Positions 8,689-19,188 are shown, counted from the first letter of the stretch. The stretch is 64,000 bases of DNA from Pseudomonas izuensis (GCF_009861505.1 NZ_WTFT01000008.1:274347-338346), one strand, 5' to 3'. Numbers and translations: made by a program. The notes: generated by a model not told the origin, from the sequence alone.

Positions 8689-9924
8689 ATGGACGACTTG
8701 CCCTTAGGGCCGATGCTCGCTGTAGTGGTCTTGCTGATTTTGTGGTCGGGCCTGTTTTCCGCCATTGAATCCGCGCACCAGCATTTGCTGGCCAAACGCA
8801 TGGCTTCGCGCTCCAGCGACAAGCCGCCGGCCCGATTGAGCTTCCCGCTCAATAGCCTGATCTTCTGCAATACCCTGTGCCGCACGCTGGTTGTCGTCCT
8901 CTGTACCTTGCTGGCGATTTTCACCTGGGCCGAAAACGGTCCATGGATTGCCTGTCTCGGTGCAGGTGCCATTGTCCTGGTGTTCGCCGACTACCTGCCC
9001 CGTGCCCTCGCCGTCCGCCACCCGGATGCGATCCTGGCCCTGGGCAACACCTTGCTTCCCGTGCCTTTGAAAATCATCTATCCGGCCGCCTGGCTGCTCA
9101 ATGCCATCAGCCAACTGCTGGTGCGGCCATTGGCCCGCAAAGTCAAAGTGGTGCAACAGAGCGAAGACGAAGCACCGAAGGAACGGCAGGACGATCACGA
9201 ACCCGCCGTCTGCCGCCCGCACTCGCTGCCTGGCATCCATGCGCTGGACAACATCACGGTCAACGACATTCTGGTCCCGCGCAGTGAAGTCGACGGGATC
9301 AACCTCGACGACCCTATCGAAGAAATCATCGAGCAACTGCGCCATAACAAGCGCACACGGCTACCGGTGTTCCACAGTGATATCAACCAGGTCGAAGCGG
9401 TGCTCAACACCCGGCAAATCGGCCATTTGCTCCCCGATGCCAGCCTGACCCTGGAAGCACTGGTCGAGGCCAGCCGCGAACCTTACTTCGTCCCCGAAAG
9501 CACGCCGCTGCAACTGCAGCTGCTGAACTTCCATAAACAGCAGCGACGCCTGGGCATGGTGGTCGACGAGTACGGCGAAGTGCTAGGCATCGTGACCCTT
9601 GAAGATATTCTCGAGGAAATCGTCGGCGAGTTCGAAAGCCAGCAAAGCCTGAACAACCCGCATATCCATCCACAGGCCGACGGGCGCCTGGTGATCGATG
9701 GCGCCGCGTCGATCCGCGACCTGAACAAGAGCCTCGGCTGGCATTTGCCAAGCGATGGGCCGAAAACCCTCAACGGCTTGGTGACCGAAGCGCTGGAAAC
9801 CATTCCCGATAGCGCGGTCTGCCTGAAGATCGGTCGTTATCGACTGGAAATTCTTGAAACAGAAGAAAATCGTGTGACTCGGGTGCTGATCTGGCATACA
9901 GCCACCGCGAAACCCGCTGCCTGA
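8689..9924 (+). CDS. CorB/HlyC-CorC family membrane protein (CNNM-CBS-CorC)
   Basis: Probable divalent cation (Mg/Co) transport or its regulation at the inner membrane. It has 411 residues. An N-terminal DUF21/CNNM membrane domain (about 1-150), a CBS pair (about 195-315, VNDILVPRSEVDGINLDDP... and MVVDEYGEVLGIVTLEDILEEIVGE), and a C-terminal CorC_HlyC domain (about 330-405). It begins 12 bases after the CcsA-like gene stops, so the two are probably co-transcribed. Older annotations call such proteins hemolysins; nothing here supports a toxin role. Confidence 0.88.
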   Translation: MDDLPLGPMLAVVVLLILWSGLFSAIESAHQHLLAKRMASRSSDKPPARLSFPLNSLIFCNTLCRTLVVVLCTLLAIFTWAENGPWIACLGAGAIVLVFADYLPRALAVRHPDAILALGNTLLPVPLKIIYPAAWLLNAISQLLVRPLARKVKVVQQSEDEAPKERQDDHEPAVCRPHSLPGIHALDNITVNDILVPRSEVDGINLDDPIEEIIEQLRHNKRTRLPVFHSDINQVEAVLNTRQIGHLLPDASLTLEALVEASREPYFVPESTPLQLQLLNFHKQQRRLGMVVDEYGEVLGIVTLEDILEEIVGEFESQQSLNNPHIHPQADGRLVIDGAASIRDLNKSLGWHLPSDGPKTLNGLVTEALETIPDSAVCLKIGRYRLEILETEENRVTRVLIWHTATAKPAA

Positions 9925-9934
9925 AATCATCGTC

Positions 9935-10002
9935 CTGTAGGAGCCGGCTTGCTGGCGATAGCAATTTCAAGTGCGCCTTCGCCAGCAAGCCGGCTCCTAC
10001 AG
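9935..10002. repeat. REP doublet (GCCGGC type)
   Basis: Inverted pair ctgtaggagccggcttgctggcg / gccagcaagccggctcctacag, just after the CorB-like gene. Confidence 0.9.
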
Positions 10003-10149
10003 TAGCGTCGATGACCGTGGCATAATCGAGCCGCTTACCCAAGCCACCCTCCCCCCGTGCTACCCGCACTCTGTTTCAAACCCACATCCCTGGGTGTTCG
10101 ACCATAATAATTCGCTCCACTGGGGCACATGACTGTCAGGGATAACCGC

Positions 10150-11466
10150 ATGACGACCAGCACGACTTACAGCGATTCCACACCCGCGCAACCGACCAAC
10201 TCCGCCACCCGCGTGGCCACGGCGAGTTTCATCGGCACTGCGATCGAGTTCTACGATTTCTACGTCTACGCCACTGCTGCGGCGCTGGTCATCGGTCCGG
10301 TGTTCTTTCCGCAGACCTCCGGCACGGCGCAGATGCTTTCGGCCTTCCTCACCTTCGGCATCGCATTTCTCGCCCGCCCCCTGGGTTCGGCGCTGTTCGG
10401 TCATTTTGGCGACCGCATCGGCCGAAAATCGACACTGGTGGCCTCCCTCCTGCTGATGGGCGTGTGCACCACGTTGATCGGCGTGCTACCGGGCTACGAC
10501 AGTATTGGGGCCTGGGCGCCGATCCTGCTCTGCGTGCTGCGTTTCGGCCAGGGCCTTGGCCTGGGCGGCGAATGGGGCGGCGCCGCGTTGCTGGCCACGG
10601 AGAATGCGCCCAAGGGCAAGCGCGCCTGGTTCGGCATGTTCCCGCAGCTTGGACCCTCCATCGGCTTTCTCGCGGCCAACGGCCTGTTCCTGACGCTGGC
10701 CATGACCTTGAACGACGAACAGTTCCGCTCCTGGGGTTGGCGCATTCCGTTCCTGCTCAGCGCCGCGCTGGTGATGGTCGGCCTTTACGTGCGCCTCAAG
10801 CTTCACGAAACGCCGGTGTTCGCCAACGCCGTGGCTCGCGAGGAGCGAGTGAAGATCCCGCTGATCGAGTTGTTCAGCCAATACTGGCTGCCCGTGTTGC
10901 TGGGGGCCGGTGCGATGGTCGTGTGTTACGCGCTGTTCTACATTTCCACCGTGTTCTCGCTCAGCTATGGCGTGGCGACACTCGGCTACAGCCGTGAAAC
11001 CTTCCTCGGCCTCCTGTGTTTTGCCGTACTGTTCATGGCCGCCGCCACGCCACTGTCGGCCTGGGCCAGCGACCGCTTCGGGCGCAAACCGGTGTTGATC
11101 ATTGGCGGCGTACTGGCGGTTCTCTCCGGGTTCCTGATGGAACCGCTGCTGACCCTGGGCTCGACCTGGGGCGTGGCGCTGTTCCTGTGCATCGAACTGT
11201 TTCTGATGGGCGTGACCTTCGCACCGATGGGCGCACTGCTGCCGGAGCTGTTTCCGACCCACGTGCGTTACACCGGCGCATCCGCAGCCTACAACCTGGG
11301 CGGGATTGTCGGCGCTTCGGCGGCGCCGTTCTTCGCGCAGAAACTGGTGGCGATGGGTGGTTTGAGCTATGTGGGTGGGTATGTGTCCGCGGCGGCGGTG
11401 CTGAGCTTGATGGCGGTGCTGTGCCTGAAGGAAACACGGCATAACGATTTGAATCGGGTTGCCTGA
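10150..11466 (+). CDS. MFS permease, metabolite:H+ symporter (MHS) family
   Basis: Inner-membrane importer of a small organic acid or osmolyte-like substrate. It has 438 residues with twelve predicted helices. MHS signatures: ATASFIGTAIEFYDFYVYATAAALVI at the start, GHFGDRIGRKSTL between helices 2 and 3, GLGLGGEWGGAALLATENAP, and ASDRFGRKPVL in the second half. The start at 10150 has CAGGGA at a good distance; another in-frame ATG at 10129 lacks one. The substrate cannot be told; relatives carry shikimate, citrate, proline/betaine or ketoglutarate. Confidence 0.88.
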   Translation: MTTSTTYSDSTPAQPTNSATRVATASFIGTAIEFYDFYVYATAAALVIGPVFFPQTSGTAQMLSAFLTFGIAFLARPLGSALFGHFGDRIGRKSTLVASLLLMGVCTTLIGVLPGYDSIGAWAPILLCVLRFGQGLGLGGEWGGAALLATENAPKGKRAWFGMFPQLGPSIGFLAANGLFLTLAMTLNDEQFRSWGWRIPFLLSAALVMVGLYVRLKLHETPVFANAVAREERVKIPLIELFSQYWLPVLLGAGAMVVCYALFYISTVFSLSYGVATLGYSRETFLGLLCFAVLFMAAATPLSAWASDRFGRKPVLIIGGVLAVLSGFLMEPLLTLGSTWGVALFLCIELFLMGVTFAPMGALLPELFPTHVRYTGASAAYNLGGIVGASAAPFFAQKLVAMGGLSYVGGYVSAAAVLSLMAVLCLKETRHNDLNRVA

Positions 11467-11475
11467 TCGATCGCT

Positions 11476-11568
11476 ATCGCGGGCAAGCCTTGCTCCCACA
11501 GGATTAGTGTCGCACCGTAATTTTGTGGTCGACCCTAACCCCGTGGGAGCAAGGCTTGCCCGCGATGG
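11476..11568. repeat. REP doublet (GCGGGC type), tail-to-tail
   Basis: Left copy cgcgggcaagccttgctccc, right copy gggagcaaggcttgcccgcg, about 40 bases apart, between the MHS permease and valS. Confidence 0.9.
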
Positions 11569-11707
11569 CTTTCTCACTGGTAAAACACATCCCCGACCAG
11601 TTGCGAATTTTCCCCCATCCATTGGCCCCTCGCTCTACGCGTAACACTTTATCCCCGCTATACTCATCGGCTTTTCCTGAATAAATGCCAATAGGGTCCC
11701 GCCGCGC

Positions 11708-14554
11708 ATGGATAAGACCTACCAGCCGCACGCCATTGAAACTTCCTGGTACAACACCTGGGAGTCCGAGAATTACTTCGCCCCGCAAGGCGCGGGCGAG
11801 TCCTACACCATCATGATCCCGCCGCCGAACGTCACCGGCAGCCTGCACATGGGTCACGGCTTCAACAACGCGATCATGGACGCCCTGATCCGTTTCCGCC
11901 GCATGCAGGGTCGCAACACCCTGTGGCAACCGGGCACCGACCACGCCGGTATCGCCACGCAAATGCTGGTGGAGCGTCAACTCGAAGCCCAGGGCCAGAA
12001 TCGCCATGACCTGGGCCGCGACAAATTCCTTGAGAAAGTCTGGGAGTGGAAGGATCAGTCCGGCGGCAACATCAGCCGTCAGATCCGCCGCCTCGGCTCG
12101 TCCGTGGACTGGAGCCGCGAGCGCTTCACCATGGACGACGGCCTTTCCGAAGCCGTTAAAGAAGCCTTCGTGCGCTTGCACGAGGACGGCTTGATCTACC
12201 GCGGCAAGCGTCTGGTCAACTGGGACACCAAGCTGCACACGGCGATTTCCGACCTTGAAGTGGAAAACCACGACGAGAAGGGCTTCCTGTGGAACCTGAA
12301 ATATCCGCTGGCCGACGGCGCCAAGACCGCTGAAGGCAACGACTACCTGATCGTCGCGACCACGCGTCCGGAAACCATGCTCGGCGACTCCGCCGTGGCC
12401 GTTAACCCGAACGACGAACGTTACAAGGCCCTGATCGGCAAGTTTGTCGAGCTGCCGCTGGTCGGCCGCCGCATCCCGATCATCGCCGACGACTACTGCG
12501 ACCCTGAATTCGGCACCGGCTGCGTGAAGATCACCCCGGCCCACGATTTCAACGACTACGAAGTCGGCAAGCGCCACAACCTGCCGCTGCTGAACATCTT
12601 CGACAAGAACGCCAACGTCCTGTCGGCCGCCCAGGCGTTCAACCTCGACGGTACGCTGAACGACAGCATCGACGGCAAGATCCCGGCCGAATACGCAGGC
12701 CTCGAGCGTTTCGAAGCACGCAAGCAGATCGTCGCTGCGTTCGAGGCTGCCGGCCTGCTGGTCAGCGTCAACGATCACGCCCTGAAAGTGCCGAAAGGCG
12801 ACCGTTCCGGCACCATCATCGAGCCGTGGCTGACCGACCAGTGGTACGTATCCACCAAGCCATTGGCCGAGCCTGCGATTGCCGCCGTTGAAGATGGCCG
12901 CATCCAGTTCGTGCCGAAACAGTACGAAAACATGTACTTCTCCTGGATGCGCGACATCCAGGATTGGTGCATCAGCCGCCAGCTGTGGTGGGGCCACCGC
13001 ATTCCGGCCTGGTACGACGAGTCGGGCAAGGTCTACGTCGGTCGCGACGAAGCCGAAGTACGTGCCAAGCACAACCTCGGTCCGGACGTTGCGCTGCAGC
13101 AGGACAACGACGTACTCGACACCTGGTTCAGCTCGGGCTTGTGGACCTTCTCCACCCTGGGCTGGCCGGAAAAAACCGAGTTCCTGAAGAAATTCCACTC
13201 CACCGACGTGCTGGTCACCGGTTTCGACATCATTTTCTTCTGGGTTGCCCGGATGATCATGCTGACGATGCACCTGATCAAAAACGAGGACGGCACCCCG
13301 CAAGTACCGTTCAAGACTGTCTACGTGCACGGTCTGGTGCGTGATGGCCAGGGCCAGAAGATGTCCAAGTCCAAGGGCAACGTCCTGGACCCGCTGGACA
13401 TCATCGACGGGATCGAGCTCGAAACCCTGGTGCAGAAGCGCACCTCGGGCCTGATGCAGCCGAAACTGGCGAAGAAGATCGAGAAAGCGACCCGCGACGA
13501 GTTCGCCGAGGGCATTGCCAGCTACGGCACCGACGCCCTACGCTTCACCTTCTGCTCGCTGGCGTCCACCGGTCGCGACATCAAGTTCGACATGGGCCGC
13601 GTCGAAGGCTATCGCAACTTCTGCAACAAGATCTGGAACGCCGCGCGCTACGTGCTGGACAAGGGCGAAGACTGCGGCCAGAACGGCGAAGCCTATGAGC
13701 TCTCGCTGGCCGACCGCTGGATCATTTCGCAACTGCAACGCACCGAAGCCGAAGTGACCCGTCAGCTCGACCAGTTCCGCTTCGACCTGGCCGCGCAAGC
13801 CTTGTACGAGTTCATCTGGAACCAGTATTGCGACTGGTACCTGGAACTCTCCAAGCCTGTGCTGTGGGACGAAAATGCGCCGATCGAACGTCAGCGCGGC
13901 ACCCGCCGCACCCTGGTTCGCGTACTGGAAGTGGCCCTGCGCCTGGCGCACCCGTTCATGCCGTTCATCACCGAAGAAATCTGGCAGCGCATCGCGCCGC
14001 TGGCCGGTATCGAAGGCAAGACGATCATGCTGCAGCCTTGGCCAGTGGCCAACGAAGCACGCATCGATCAGGCCGCCGAGGACGACATCGAATGGCTCAA
14101 GGGCCTGATGCTCGGCACACGCAACATCCGTGGCGAAATGAACATCGGCCCGGGCAAACCGCTGCCGCTGTTCCTGAAGAACGTCAGCGCCGAAGATCAG
14201 CGCCGCCTGACCGAAAACGAGGCATTGCTGAAGAAACTGGCACGCCTCGAATCGATCACAGTCCTGGCTGCCGGCGAAGAAGCACCGTTGTCCGCCACCG
14301 CACTGGTTGGTGAGATGGAAGTGCTGGTGCCGATGGCCGGCCTGATCGACAAAGGTGCGGAACTGGCGCGCCTGGACAAGGAAATCCAGCGTCTGCAAGG
14401 CGAAGTGCAGCGTGTGGGTGGCAAGCTGTCCAACGCCGGTTTCGTCGACAAGGCGCCGGCCGAAGTCATCGACAAGGAACGCGCCAAACTGGCCGAGGCC
14501 GAACAGGCTTTGGGTAAGTTGGCGGAGCAGCATGCGCGGATTGCCAGCCTGTAA
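11708..14554 (+). CDS. valS: Valyl-tRNA synthetase
   Basis: Class Ia synthetase charging tRNA-Val, with CP1 editing of mischarged Thr. It has 948 residues, the normal length. HMGH at 47-50 ([16 protein letters not shown]) and KMSKS at 551-555 form the ATP site. The editing domain lies around 190-340 ([10 protein letters not shown]), the anticodon-binding domain about 640-800, and a C-terminal coiled-coil arm about 885-948 ([22 protein letters not shown]). A TATACT -10-like hexamer lies at 11659-11664 without a good -35. A strong terminator follows. Confidence 0.98.
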   Translation: MDKTYQPHAIETSWYNTWESENYFAPQGAGESYTIMIPPPNVTGSLHMGHGFNNAIMDALIRFRRMQGRNTLWQPGTDHAGIATQMLVERQLEAQGQNRHDLGRDKFLEKVWEWKDQSGGNISRQIRRLGSSVDWSRERFTMDDGLSEAVKEAFVRLHEDGLIYRGKRLVNWDTKLHTAISDLEVENHDEKGFLWNLKYPLADGAKTAEGNDYLIVATTRPETMLGDSAVAVNPNDERYKALIGKFVELPLVGRRIPIIADDYCDPEFGTGCVKITPAHDFNDYEVGKRHNLPLLNIFDKNANVLSAAQAFNLDGTLNDSIDGKIPAEYAGLERFEARKQIVAAFEAAGLLVSVNDHALKVPKGDRSGTIIEPWLTDQWYVSTKPLAEPAIAAVEDGRIQFVPKQYENMYFSWMRDIQDWCISRQLWWGHRIPAWYDESGKVYVGRDEAEVRAKHNLGPDVALQQDNDVLDTWFSSGLWTFSTLGWPEKTEFLKKFHSTDVLVTGFDIIFFWVARMIMLTMHLIKNEDGTPQVPFKTVYVHGLVRDGQGQKMSKSKGNVLDPLDIIDGIELETLVQKRTSGLMQPKLAKKIEKATRDEFAEGIASYGTDALRFTFCSLASTGRDIKFDMGRVEGYRNFCNKIWNAARYVLDKGEDCGQNGEAYELSLADRWIISQLQRTEAEVTRQLDQFRFDLAAQALYEFIWNQYCDWYLELSKPVLWDENAPIERQRGTRRTLVRVLEVALRLAHPFMPFITEEIWQRIAPLAGIEGKTIMLQPWPVANEARIDQAAEDDIEWLKGLMLGTRNIRGEMNIGPGKPLPLFLKNVSAEDQRRLTENEALLKKLARLESITVLAAGEEAPLSATALVGEMEVLVPMAGLIDKGAELARLDKEIQRLQGEVQRVGGKLSNAGFVDKAPAEVIDKERAKLAEAEQALGKLAEQHARIASL

Positions 14555-14575
14555 CGGCAAATCGCAATGAAACAG

Positions 14576-14601
14576 GGAGGCCCATGTGGCCTCCTTTTTT
14601 T
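14576..14601 (+). terminator. valS intrinsic terminator
   Basis: Stem GGAGGCC/GGCCTCC (14576-14582 with 14588-14594) followed by seven or more T. Confidence 0.92.
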
Positions 14602-14622
14602 ATTCAAAAACTCCAACATCCG

Positions 14623-14713
14623 CTGTAGGAGTGAGCCTGCTCGCGATTGCGTTATGCCGGTCGCCATCGCCATTGACTGATCCACCGCTATCGCGAGCAG
14701 GCTCACTCCTACA
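14623..14713. repeat. REP doublet (GTGAGC variant) upstream of rlmF
   Basis: Inverted pair ctgtaggagtgagcctgctcgcg / cgcgagcaggctcactcctac, between the valS terminator and rlmF. Confidence 0.9.
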
Positions 14714-14784
14714 ATTGGTCGGTGTTGCCCATAGATGTGGGACAATGCCCGCCACTTTCAGCCATGCCCGAATCGACCACGCCC

Positions 14785-15813
14785 ATGAACACCCCTCGTA
14801 CACCCAAATCTGCGCGCAAGAAGCCTGACACCGCGACCCCGGCCAAAGCCGTGGAACCGCGTGAAAAGGCCAGCCTGCACCCGCGCAATCGCCATCAGGG
14901 TCGTTACGACTTCCCGGCGCTAATCAAAAGCACGCCGGAACTGGCGAAGTTCGTGATCATCAATCCGTATGGCAAGGAAAGTATCGACTTCGCCAGCCCG
15001 GATGCGGTGCGGGTGTTCAACCGGGCGCTGCTCAAGTCGTTCTACGGCATCGCCCATTGGGACATTCCCGCCGACTACCTGTGCCCGCCGGTTCCGGGTC
15101 GGGCGGACTACGTACATTTCCTCGCCGACCTGCTGGCCAGCGGCAATGACGGTGTGATCCCCCGTGGGGCGGCAGTGAAGGTGCTGGACGTCGGCATGGG
15201 CGCCAACTGTGTGTATCCGCTGATCGGTCACAGCGACTACCGCTGGCAGTTCCTTGGCTCGGAAATCGACGCCACCGCCATTGCCGCAGCCAGGGCCATC
15301 ATCCAGTCCAATGGCTTGAACAAGGCCATCCAGATTCGCCAGCAAGGCAACCGCAAACAGATCCTGCTGGGCTTGCTGGAGAGCACCGAACGCTTTGACC
15401 TGACAATGTGCAACCCACCGTTCCACTCGTCCCTGGAAGAAGCCACACGCGGCAGCAGCCGCAAATGGCGCGCGCTGGGCAAGGCCGATCCGAAACGAAA
15501 ATTGCCGGTGCTGAATTTCGGCGGTCAGGCGGCCGAGTTGTGGTGCGAGGGTGGCGAGGCGCGATTCGTTACGCAATTGATCGGCGAGAGCGCTCAGGTG
15601 GGTCAGCAGGTGCTGTGGTTCAGTACCCTGGTGTCCAAAGCTTCGAATCTGCCGGCGATCCAGACGGCGCTGAAAAAGGCCGGCGCACTGCAAAGCCAGG
15701 TGGTGGAAATGTCCCAGGGCCAGAAGCAGAGCCGTTTCGTGGCGTGGACGTTCCAGACTCCAGCCCAGCAGCAGGTTTGGCGCGAGCGTTGGGCGCAAAA
15801 CCCGGGCAAGTAA
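14785..15813 (+). CDS. rlmF: 23S rRNA (adenine-1618-N6)-methyltransferase RlmF
   Basis: SAM-dependent N6 methylation of A1618 in 23S rRNA. It has 342 residues. A basic, Pro/Lys-rich N-terminus (about 1-35) leads into the RlmF core [16 protein letters not shown]. The SAM-binding segment is [14 protein letters not shown] (GMG where GTG is usual), and the N6-adenine methyltransferase motif NPPF is at 210-213. The start is uncertain: in-frame ATGs at 14722 and 14764 exist and none has a clear RBS; 14785 fits relatives best. A GACAAT -10-like hexamer near 14742 argues against the first of these. Confidence 0.92.
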   Translation: MNTPRTPKSARKKPDTATPAKAVEPREKASLHPRNRHQGRYDFPALIKSTPELAKFVIINPYGKESIDFASPDAVRVFNRALLKSFYGIAHWDIPADYLCPPVPGRADYVHFLADLLASGNDGVIPRGAAVKVLDVGMGANCVYPLIGHSDYRWQFLGSEIDATAIAAARAIIQSNGLNKAIQIRQQGNRKQILLGLLESTERFDLTMCNPPFHSSLEEATRGSSRKWRALGKADPKRKLPVLNFGGQAAELWCEGGEARFVTQLIGESAQVGQQVLWFSTLVSKASNLPAIQTALKKAGALQSQVVEMSQGQKQSRFVAWTFQTPAQQQVWRERWAQNPGK

Positions 15814-15822
15814 CTCAGCCCC

Positions 15823-15913
15823 CTGTAGGAGCGAGCCTGCTCGCGATGGCGTTGGATCGGACAACATCAATGTGTCTGTCAGACCGCTATCGCGAGCAGG
15901 CTCGCTCCTACAG
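15823..15913. repeat. REP doublet (GCGAGC type) after rlmF
   Basis: Inverted pair ctgtaggagcgagcctgctc / gagcaggctcgctcctacag with about 45 bases between. Confidence 0.92.
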
Positions 15914-15956
15914 GGGTTAGGGGAATGCTCGCGGGACAATCAAGAATCGCAGGCAC

Positions 15957-15998
15957 AAAAAAACCGTGCCCGGATTGCTCCGGCGCACGGTTTTTTTT
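15957..15998. terminator. Bidirectional terminator between rlmF and hupN
   Basis: Stem ACCGTGCCCGG (15963-15973) pairs with 15980-15991 with one bulged C, loop ATTGCT, A-tract left and eight T right. Serves hupN on the minus strand and probably rlmF on the plus strand. Confidence 0.88.
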
Positions 15999-16007
15999 CA
16001 CTGCGTC

Positions 16008-16289
16008 TTACTTGTTCACAGCGTCGGTCAGGCCTTTGGCCACAACCAGCTTGATCACTTTCTTGGCAGGGATTTCGATGGCAGCACCAGTCGAAGGGTT
16101 ACGGCCGGTACGGGCAGGACGCTCAGTCACTTTCAGCTTGCCGATGCCTGGCAAAGTGATTTCGCCGCCGTTTTCCAGCTGATCGGCAACGATTTGGCCC
16201 AGTTGGTCCAGAGCGTTACGCGCGGTGGTTTTTGGCGCGTCGATAGCTTCAGCGATGTCGGCGATCAGTTGGTCTTTAGTAAGAGCCAT
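16008..16289 (-). CDS. hupN: HU-family nucleoid protein (HupN type)
   Basis: Histone-like DNA-bending protein of 93 residues. MALTKDQLIADIAEAIDAPKTTARNALDQLGQIVADQLENGGEITLPGIGKLKV is the HU/IHF dimer core. The beta-arm has RTGRNPSTGAAIEIPAKKVIK with the DNA-intercalating proline in RNPSTG. Pseudomonads have three HU genes; the one next to yejK/ndpA and rlmF is called hupN in P. putida, which is the basis for the symbol. AAGGAAC precedes the ATG. It is divergent from yejK, another nucleoid protein gene. Confidence 0.9.
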   Translation of the reverse strand: MALTKDQLIADIAEAIDAPKTTARNALDQLGQIVADQLENGGEITLPGIGKLKVTERPARTGRNPSTGAAIEIPAKKVIKLVVAKGLTDAVNK

Positions 16290-16683
16290 TTAGTGTTCCT
16301 TCCCTATCAAATTCATATGGATTGCAGAGTGCAGTGTCAGCCATCGAGCCCGATCTTCTGGATCCGGCACCCTCGGCGATAACCGCGACGAGTCGGGTTA
16401 TAGATGCCGAAATCAGGGTTTGGTTCGACCTGACATTTGCTGACTGCACGCTTAACGCAGTGACTTCGCGCAAGACCGGGCAAAACTAGCACAGAGACGG
16501 GGAAATATCCGCCTCTAGCTACCCATTTGGTCAGCTTTATTGCTCTAAATCGGCAAAAAAACGCATAAGCACCGCCGGTCGCTGTGCAATTGCCCTTCGT
16601 GCCGCGCCAAAAGCGGTGGTTGCGGTACACTGGGCGCTTTTTCGGGGAGCCTGCCCTGCTCTCTCCAACCAGCCGAGAAGCCC
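16290..16683. other. Intergenic region between hupN and yejK
   Basis: This 394-base gap holds the promoters of two divergent nucleoid-protein genes. A TACACT -10-like hexamer at 16626-16631 lies 53 bases above yejK, with no convincing -35. TATAAC on the minus strand near 16400 is a possible -10 for hupN. No ORF, repeat or hairpin stands out. Confidence 0.4.
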
Positions 16684-17688
16684 ATGCCGATCCGTCATTG
16701 CATCGTCCACCTGATCGACAAAAAACCCGACGGCACACCCGCAGTTCTCCATGCTCGCGACTCTGAACTGGCCGAGTCCGCCGCCATCGAGAACATGCTT
16801 GCCGACCTCAACGAAAGCTACAACGCCAAACAAGGTAAAGCCTGGGGTCTGTTTCATCCGGAGTCCGGCGCCTTTCCATTCAGCGGCTGGCTGAAGGAAT
16901 ACCTCGACGGCGGCCAGGACTTCACCGCCTTCAGCCGCGTGGCGGTGGAGCACCTGCAAAAGCTGATGGAAGAATCCAACCTCTCGGTCGGTGGCCACGT
17001 ACTGTTTGCCCATTATCAGCAAGGCATGACCGACTACCTGGCCATCGCCCTGCTGCACCACAGCGAAGGCGTGGCGGTGACCGACGAACTGGACGTGACC
17101 CCGTCCCGTCATCTGGACCTGGGCCAGTTGCATCTGGCAGCGCGCATCAATGTTTCCGAGTGGCAGAACAACAAGCAGTCCAAGCAGTACATTTCGTTCA
17201 TCAAGGGCAAGAACGGTAAAAAGGTTTCGGAGTATTTCCGCGACTTCATCGGCTGCCAGGAAGGCGTCGACGGCCCCGGCGAAACCCGCACCTTGCTCAA
17301 GGCCTTCAGTGACTTTGTCGAAAGCGAAGACCTGCCGGAAGAATCTGCCCGGGAAAAAACCAAGACCCTGGTGGATTACGCCAGTAGCCAGGCCAAGCTC
17401 GGTGAGCCCATGGGCCTGGAGGAGTTGTCGGAACTGATCGACGAAGAACGCCCGAAAGCCTTTTATGATCACATCCGCAACAAGGACTACGGCCTCTCGC
17501 CGGAAATCCCGGCCGATAAACGCACCCTGAACCAGTTCCGCCGCTTCACCGGCCGTGCCGAAGGCCTGTCTATCAGCTTCGAAGCGCACCTGCTGGGCTC
17601 GAAGATCGAGTACGACGAAGAAGCCGGGACCCTGATTATCAAAGGCCTGCCGACCTCGCTCACCGATCAGCTCAAGCGCCGCAACTGA
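16684..17688 (+). CDS. yejK: Nucleoid-associated protein YejK/NdpA
   Basis: Nucleoid-associated protein of 334 residues, the full family length. The NA37 pattern is visible throughout: [20 protein letters not shown] at the start, [80 protein letters not shown], and [29 protein letters not shown] at the end. Its exact role is not well known. Its TGA overlaps the ATG of the glutaredoxin gene by one base (TGATG), so the two are translated together. Confidence 0.95.
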   Translation: MPIRHCIVHLIDKKPDGTPAVLHARDSELAESAAIENMLADLNESYNAKQGKAWGLFHPESGAFPFSGWLKEYLDGGQDFTAFSRVAVEHLQKLMEESNLSVGGHVLFAHYQQGMTDYLAIALLHHSEGVAVTDELDVTPSRHLDLGQLHLAARINVSEWQNNKQSKQYISFIKGKNGKKVSEYFRDFIGCQEGVDGPGETRTLLKAFSDFVESEDLPEESAREKTKTLVDYASSQAKLGEPMGLEELSELIDEERPKAFYDHIRNKDYGLSPEIPADKRTLNQFRRFTGRAEGLSISFEAHLLGSKIEYDEEAGTLIIKGLPTSLTDQLKRRN

Positions 17689-18038
17689 TGCTGGGTAACG
17701 TGCTGAAGAAATGCCTGCTGATCCTGCTGGTGGTGGTGGTTTACCAGCACTGGGGCAAGATCGAGCGGGTTTTCAATCCCTCGCAAGTGGTGCCCGAGCA
17801 GACCCGGGCCACGGCCAATGTCGTGCTCTACAGCACCGAATGGTGTGGCTACTGCAAACTGACCCGACGTTTTCTCGATCAGAAAGGCATTGCGTACAAG
17901 GAATTCGATATCGAAAAAGACGCCGAGGCACGCAAGGCCTACGAAGCGCTGGGTGGCGGCGGGATTCCGTTCATCGATGTGAACGGGACGCTGATACGTG
18001 GGTATGACCCGGATGCGATTCTTGCAGCCCTGAAATAA
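17688..18038 (+). CDS. Membrane-anchored glutaredoxin-like protein
   Basis: It has 116 residues. A hydrophobic segment at 8-20 (KCLLILLVVVVYQHW) is an N-terminal membrane anchor or uncleaved signal. A glutaredoxin fold follows with CGYC at 53-56 (STEWCGYCKLTRRFLD), the cis-Pro in GIPFID near 93, and the C-terminal GYDPDAILAAL. It probably reduces thiols at the membrane; the side of the membrane is not certain. It starts within the yejK stop codon (TGATG). Confidence 0.87.
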   Translation: MLGNVLKKCLLILLVVVVYQHWGKIERVFNPSQVVPEQTRATANVVLYSTEWCGYCKLTRRFLDQKGIAYKEFDIEKDAEARKAYEALGGGGIPFIDVNGTLIRGYDPDAILAALK

Positions 18039-18059
18039 TCAATCCGGTCCATACAAAAC

Positions 18060-18151
18060 CTGTGGGAGCAAGGCTGGCCCGCGATGGCCACGACGCGGTG
18101 CAATAGCAACACCGAGTAATCGTTCATCGCGGGCAAGCCTTGCTCCCACAG
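18060..18151. repeat. REP doublet (GCGGGC type) between convergent genes
   Basis: Inverted pair ctgtgggagcaaggctggcc / gggcaagccttgctcccacag. The left copy has one change (ggctggcccg for ggcttgcccg). It lies between the glutaredoxin and GST genes. Confidence 0.9.
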
Positions 18152-18164
18152 GTATGCGCGTGTT

Positions 18165-19100
18165 TCATCGGGCTTCGATACGAAAGCCAAATCGCGGAAA
18201 GTGCACGTGCACTAAGCCCCCCCGCGGATCTTCACGACGCAGGATCAGCTCTTCGCTACCGGTAAACAACAATTCCCCCGCCACCGGATCGACGCCATAG
18301 TCAGTCGCAGCGATCACCACTTTCTGACCGGCTTCGAATCCGTTCGGATCGATAAATTGCTCATCCGGCAGCGCAGCCGGCGTTGCGTTGCGCGCAATCG
18401 CCAATGCCTCTTCCGAGGTCATCTCGCTCGGCGCCCCATGACCAAAACCCAGAACCCGCGCCAACCAGGCCGACACCGCCGGATAGTTATCCACAAGCGG
18501 TGATGTCACCGGTGTCGCCCTGAGGAACCACAGCGGATGCGCCATGGCGAAGTCGGCAATCGACGGCTCGCCAAACAGGTAATCACCTTCCTCACGCTGC
18601 AGCTGTTGCTCCAGGCGCGCCATGATCGTCGGCCATTGGTGCCGCGCTTGCTCAGCGGTCAACTTTGTAGTGCTGCCCCCGCTGAACAATCCCGCACGGT
18701 CGGCCAGGAAAGCCTTGATCGCTTCCTGCGGCAAACTGCCGAAACGCACAGCAACCGCTTCCGGCTGAAACACCAGGCTGACCGCATGCTGGAACACCAC
18801 TGAATCGGCCCATGCGGCGAAAGTCGCGGCGATCATTTCCTGACTTTCCGGGAAGAACGCCGGCAAGGCTTTTTCCTGCTCCAGGCGACGGGCGATGAGC
18901 GCCGTATCGCAATAGATATCCGCGCCGATCTGCAGCACTGGCGTCTTGCGATAGCCCCCCGTCAGCGCCGTCAGGTCAGGTTTTGGCATCACCGGCGAGA
19001 TCTTCACCGAGCGCCAGGACAAGCCCTTGAAGCCCAACAGCAGTCGGGCCTTTTCGGCGAAGGGGGACGTCGGGTAATGATGAAGAATCAACTCGGACAT
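18165..19100 (-). CDS. Glutathione S-transferase-like protein
   Basis: It has 311 residues, longer than a usual bacterial GST of about 200-220. The N-terminal thioredoxin-like domain is YPTSPFAEKARLLLGFKGLSWRSVKISP (about 9-36), with the cis-Pro in KTPVLQIGADIYCDTALIARRLE. A C-terminal helical domain spans about 90-225. The extra 85 residues (GFEAGQKVVIAATDYGVDPVAGELLFTGSEELILRREDPRGGLVHVHFPRFGFRIE) look like a small beta domain of unknown role. GGAG lies before the ATG. Confidence 0.85.
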   Translation of the reverse strand: MSELILHHYPTSPFAEKARLLLGFKGLSWRSVKISPVMPKPDLTALTGGYRKTPVLQIGADIYCDTALIARRLEQEKALPAFFPESQEMIAATFAAWADSVVFQHAVSLVFQPEAVAVRFGSLPQEAIKAFLADRAGLFSGGSTTKLTAEQARHQWPTIMARLEQQLQREEGDYLFGEPSIADFAMAHPLWFLRATPVTSPLVDNYPAVSAWLARVLGFGHGAPSEMTSEEALAIARNATPAALPDEQFIDPNGFEAGQKVVIAATDYGVDPVAGELLFTGSEELILRREDPRGGLVHVHFPRFGFRIEAR

Positions 19101-19188
19101 GCTCGGCTCCGTCGCACTCAGAAGGTATCAGCAGCTTAGCGCGCAATCGATTGGCAGAATACGGATCTGCCTGATGGAAACCGATCAG

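Noticed and set aside
8689..9924. CorB-like gene as a hemolysin
   Set aside because: The hemolysin label is a legacy name; CNNM and CBS domains point to ion transport.
11504..13330. 608-codon minus-strand frame over valS
   Set aside because: Antisense of valS.
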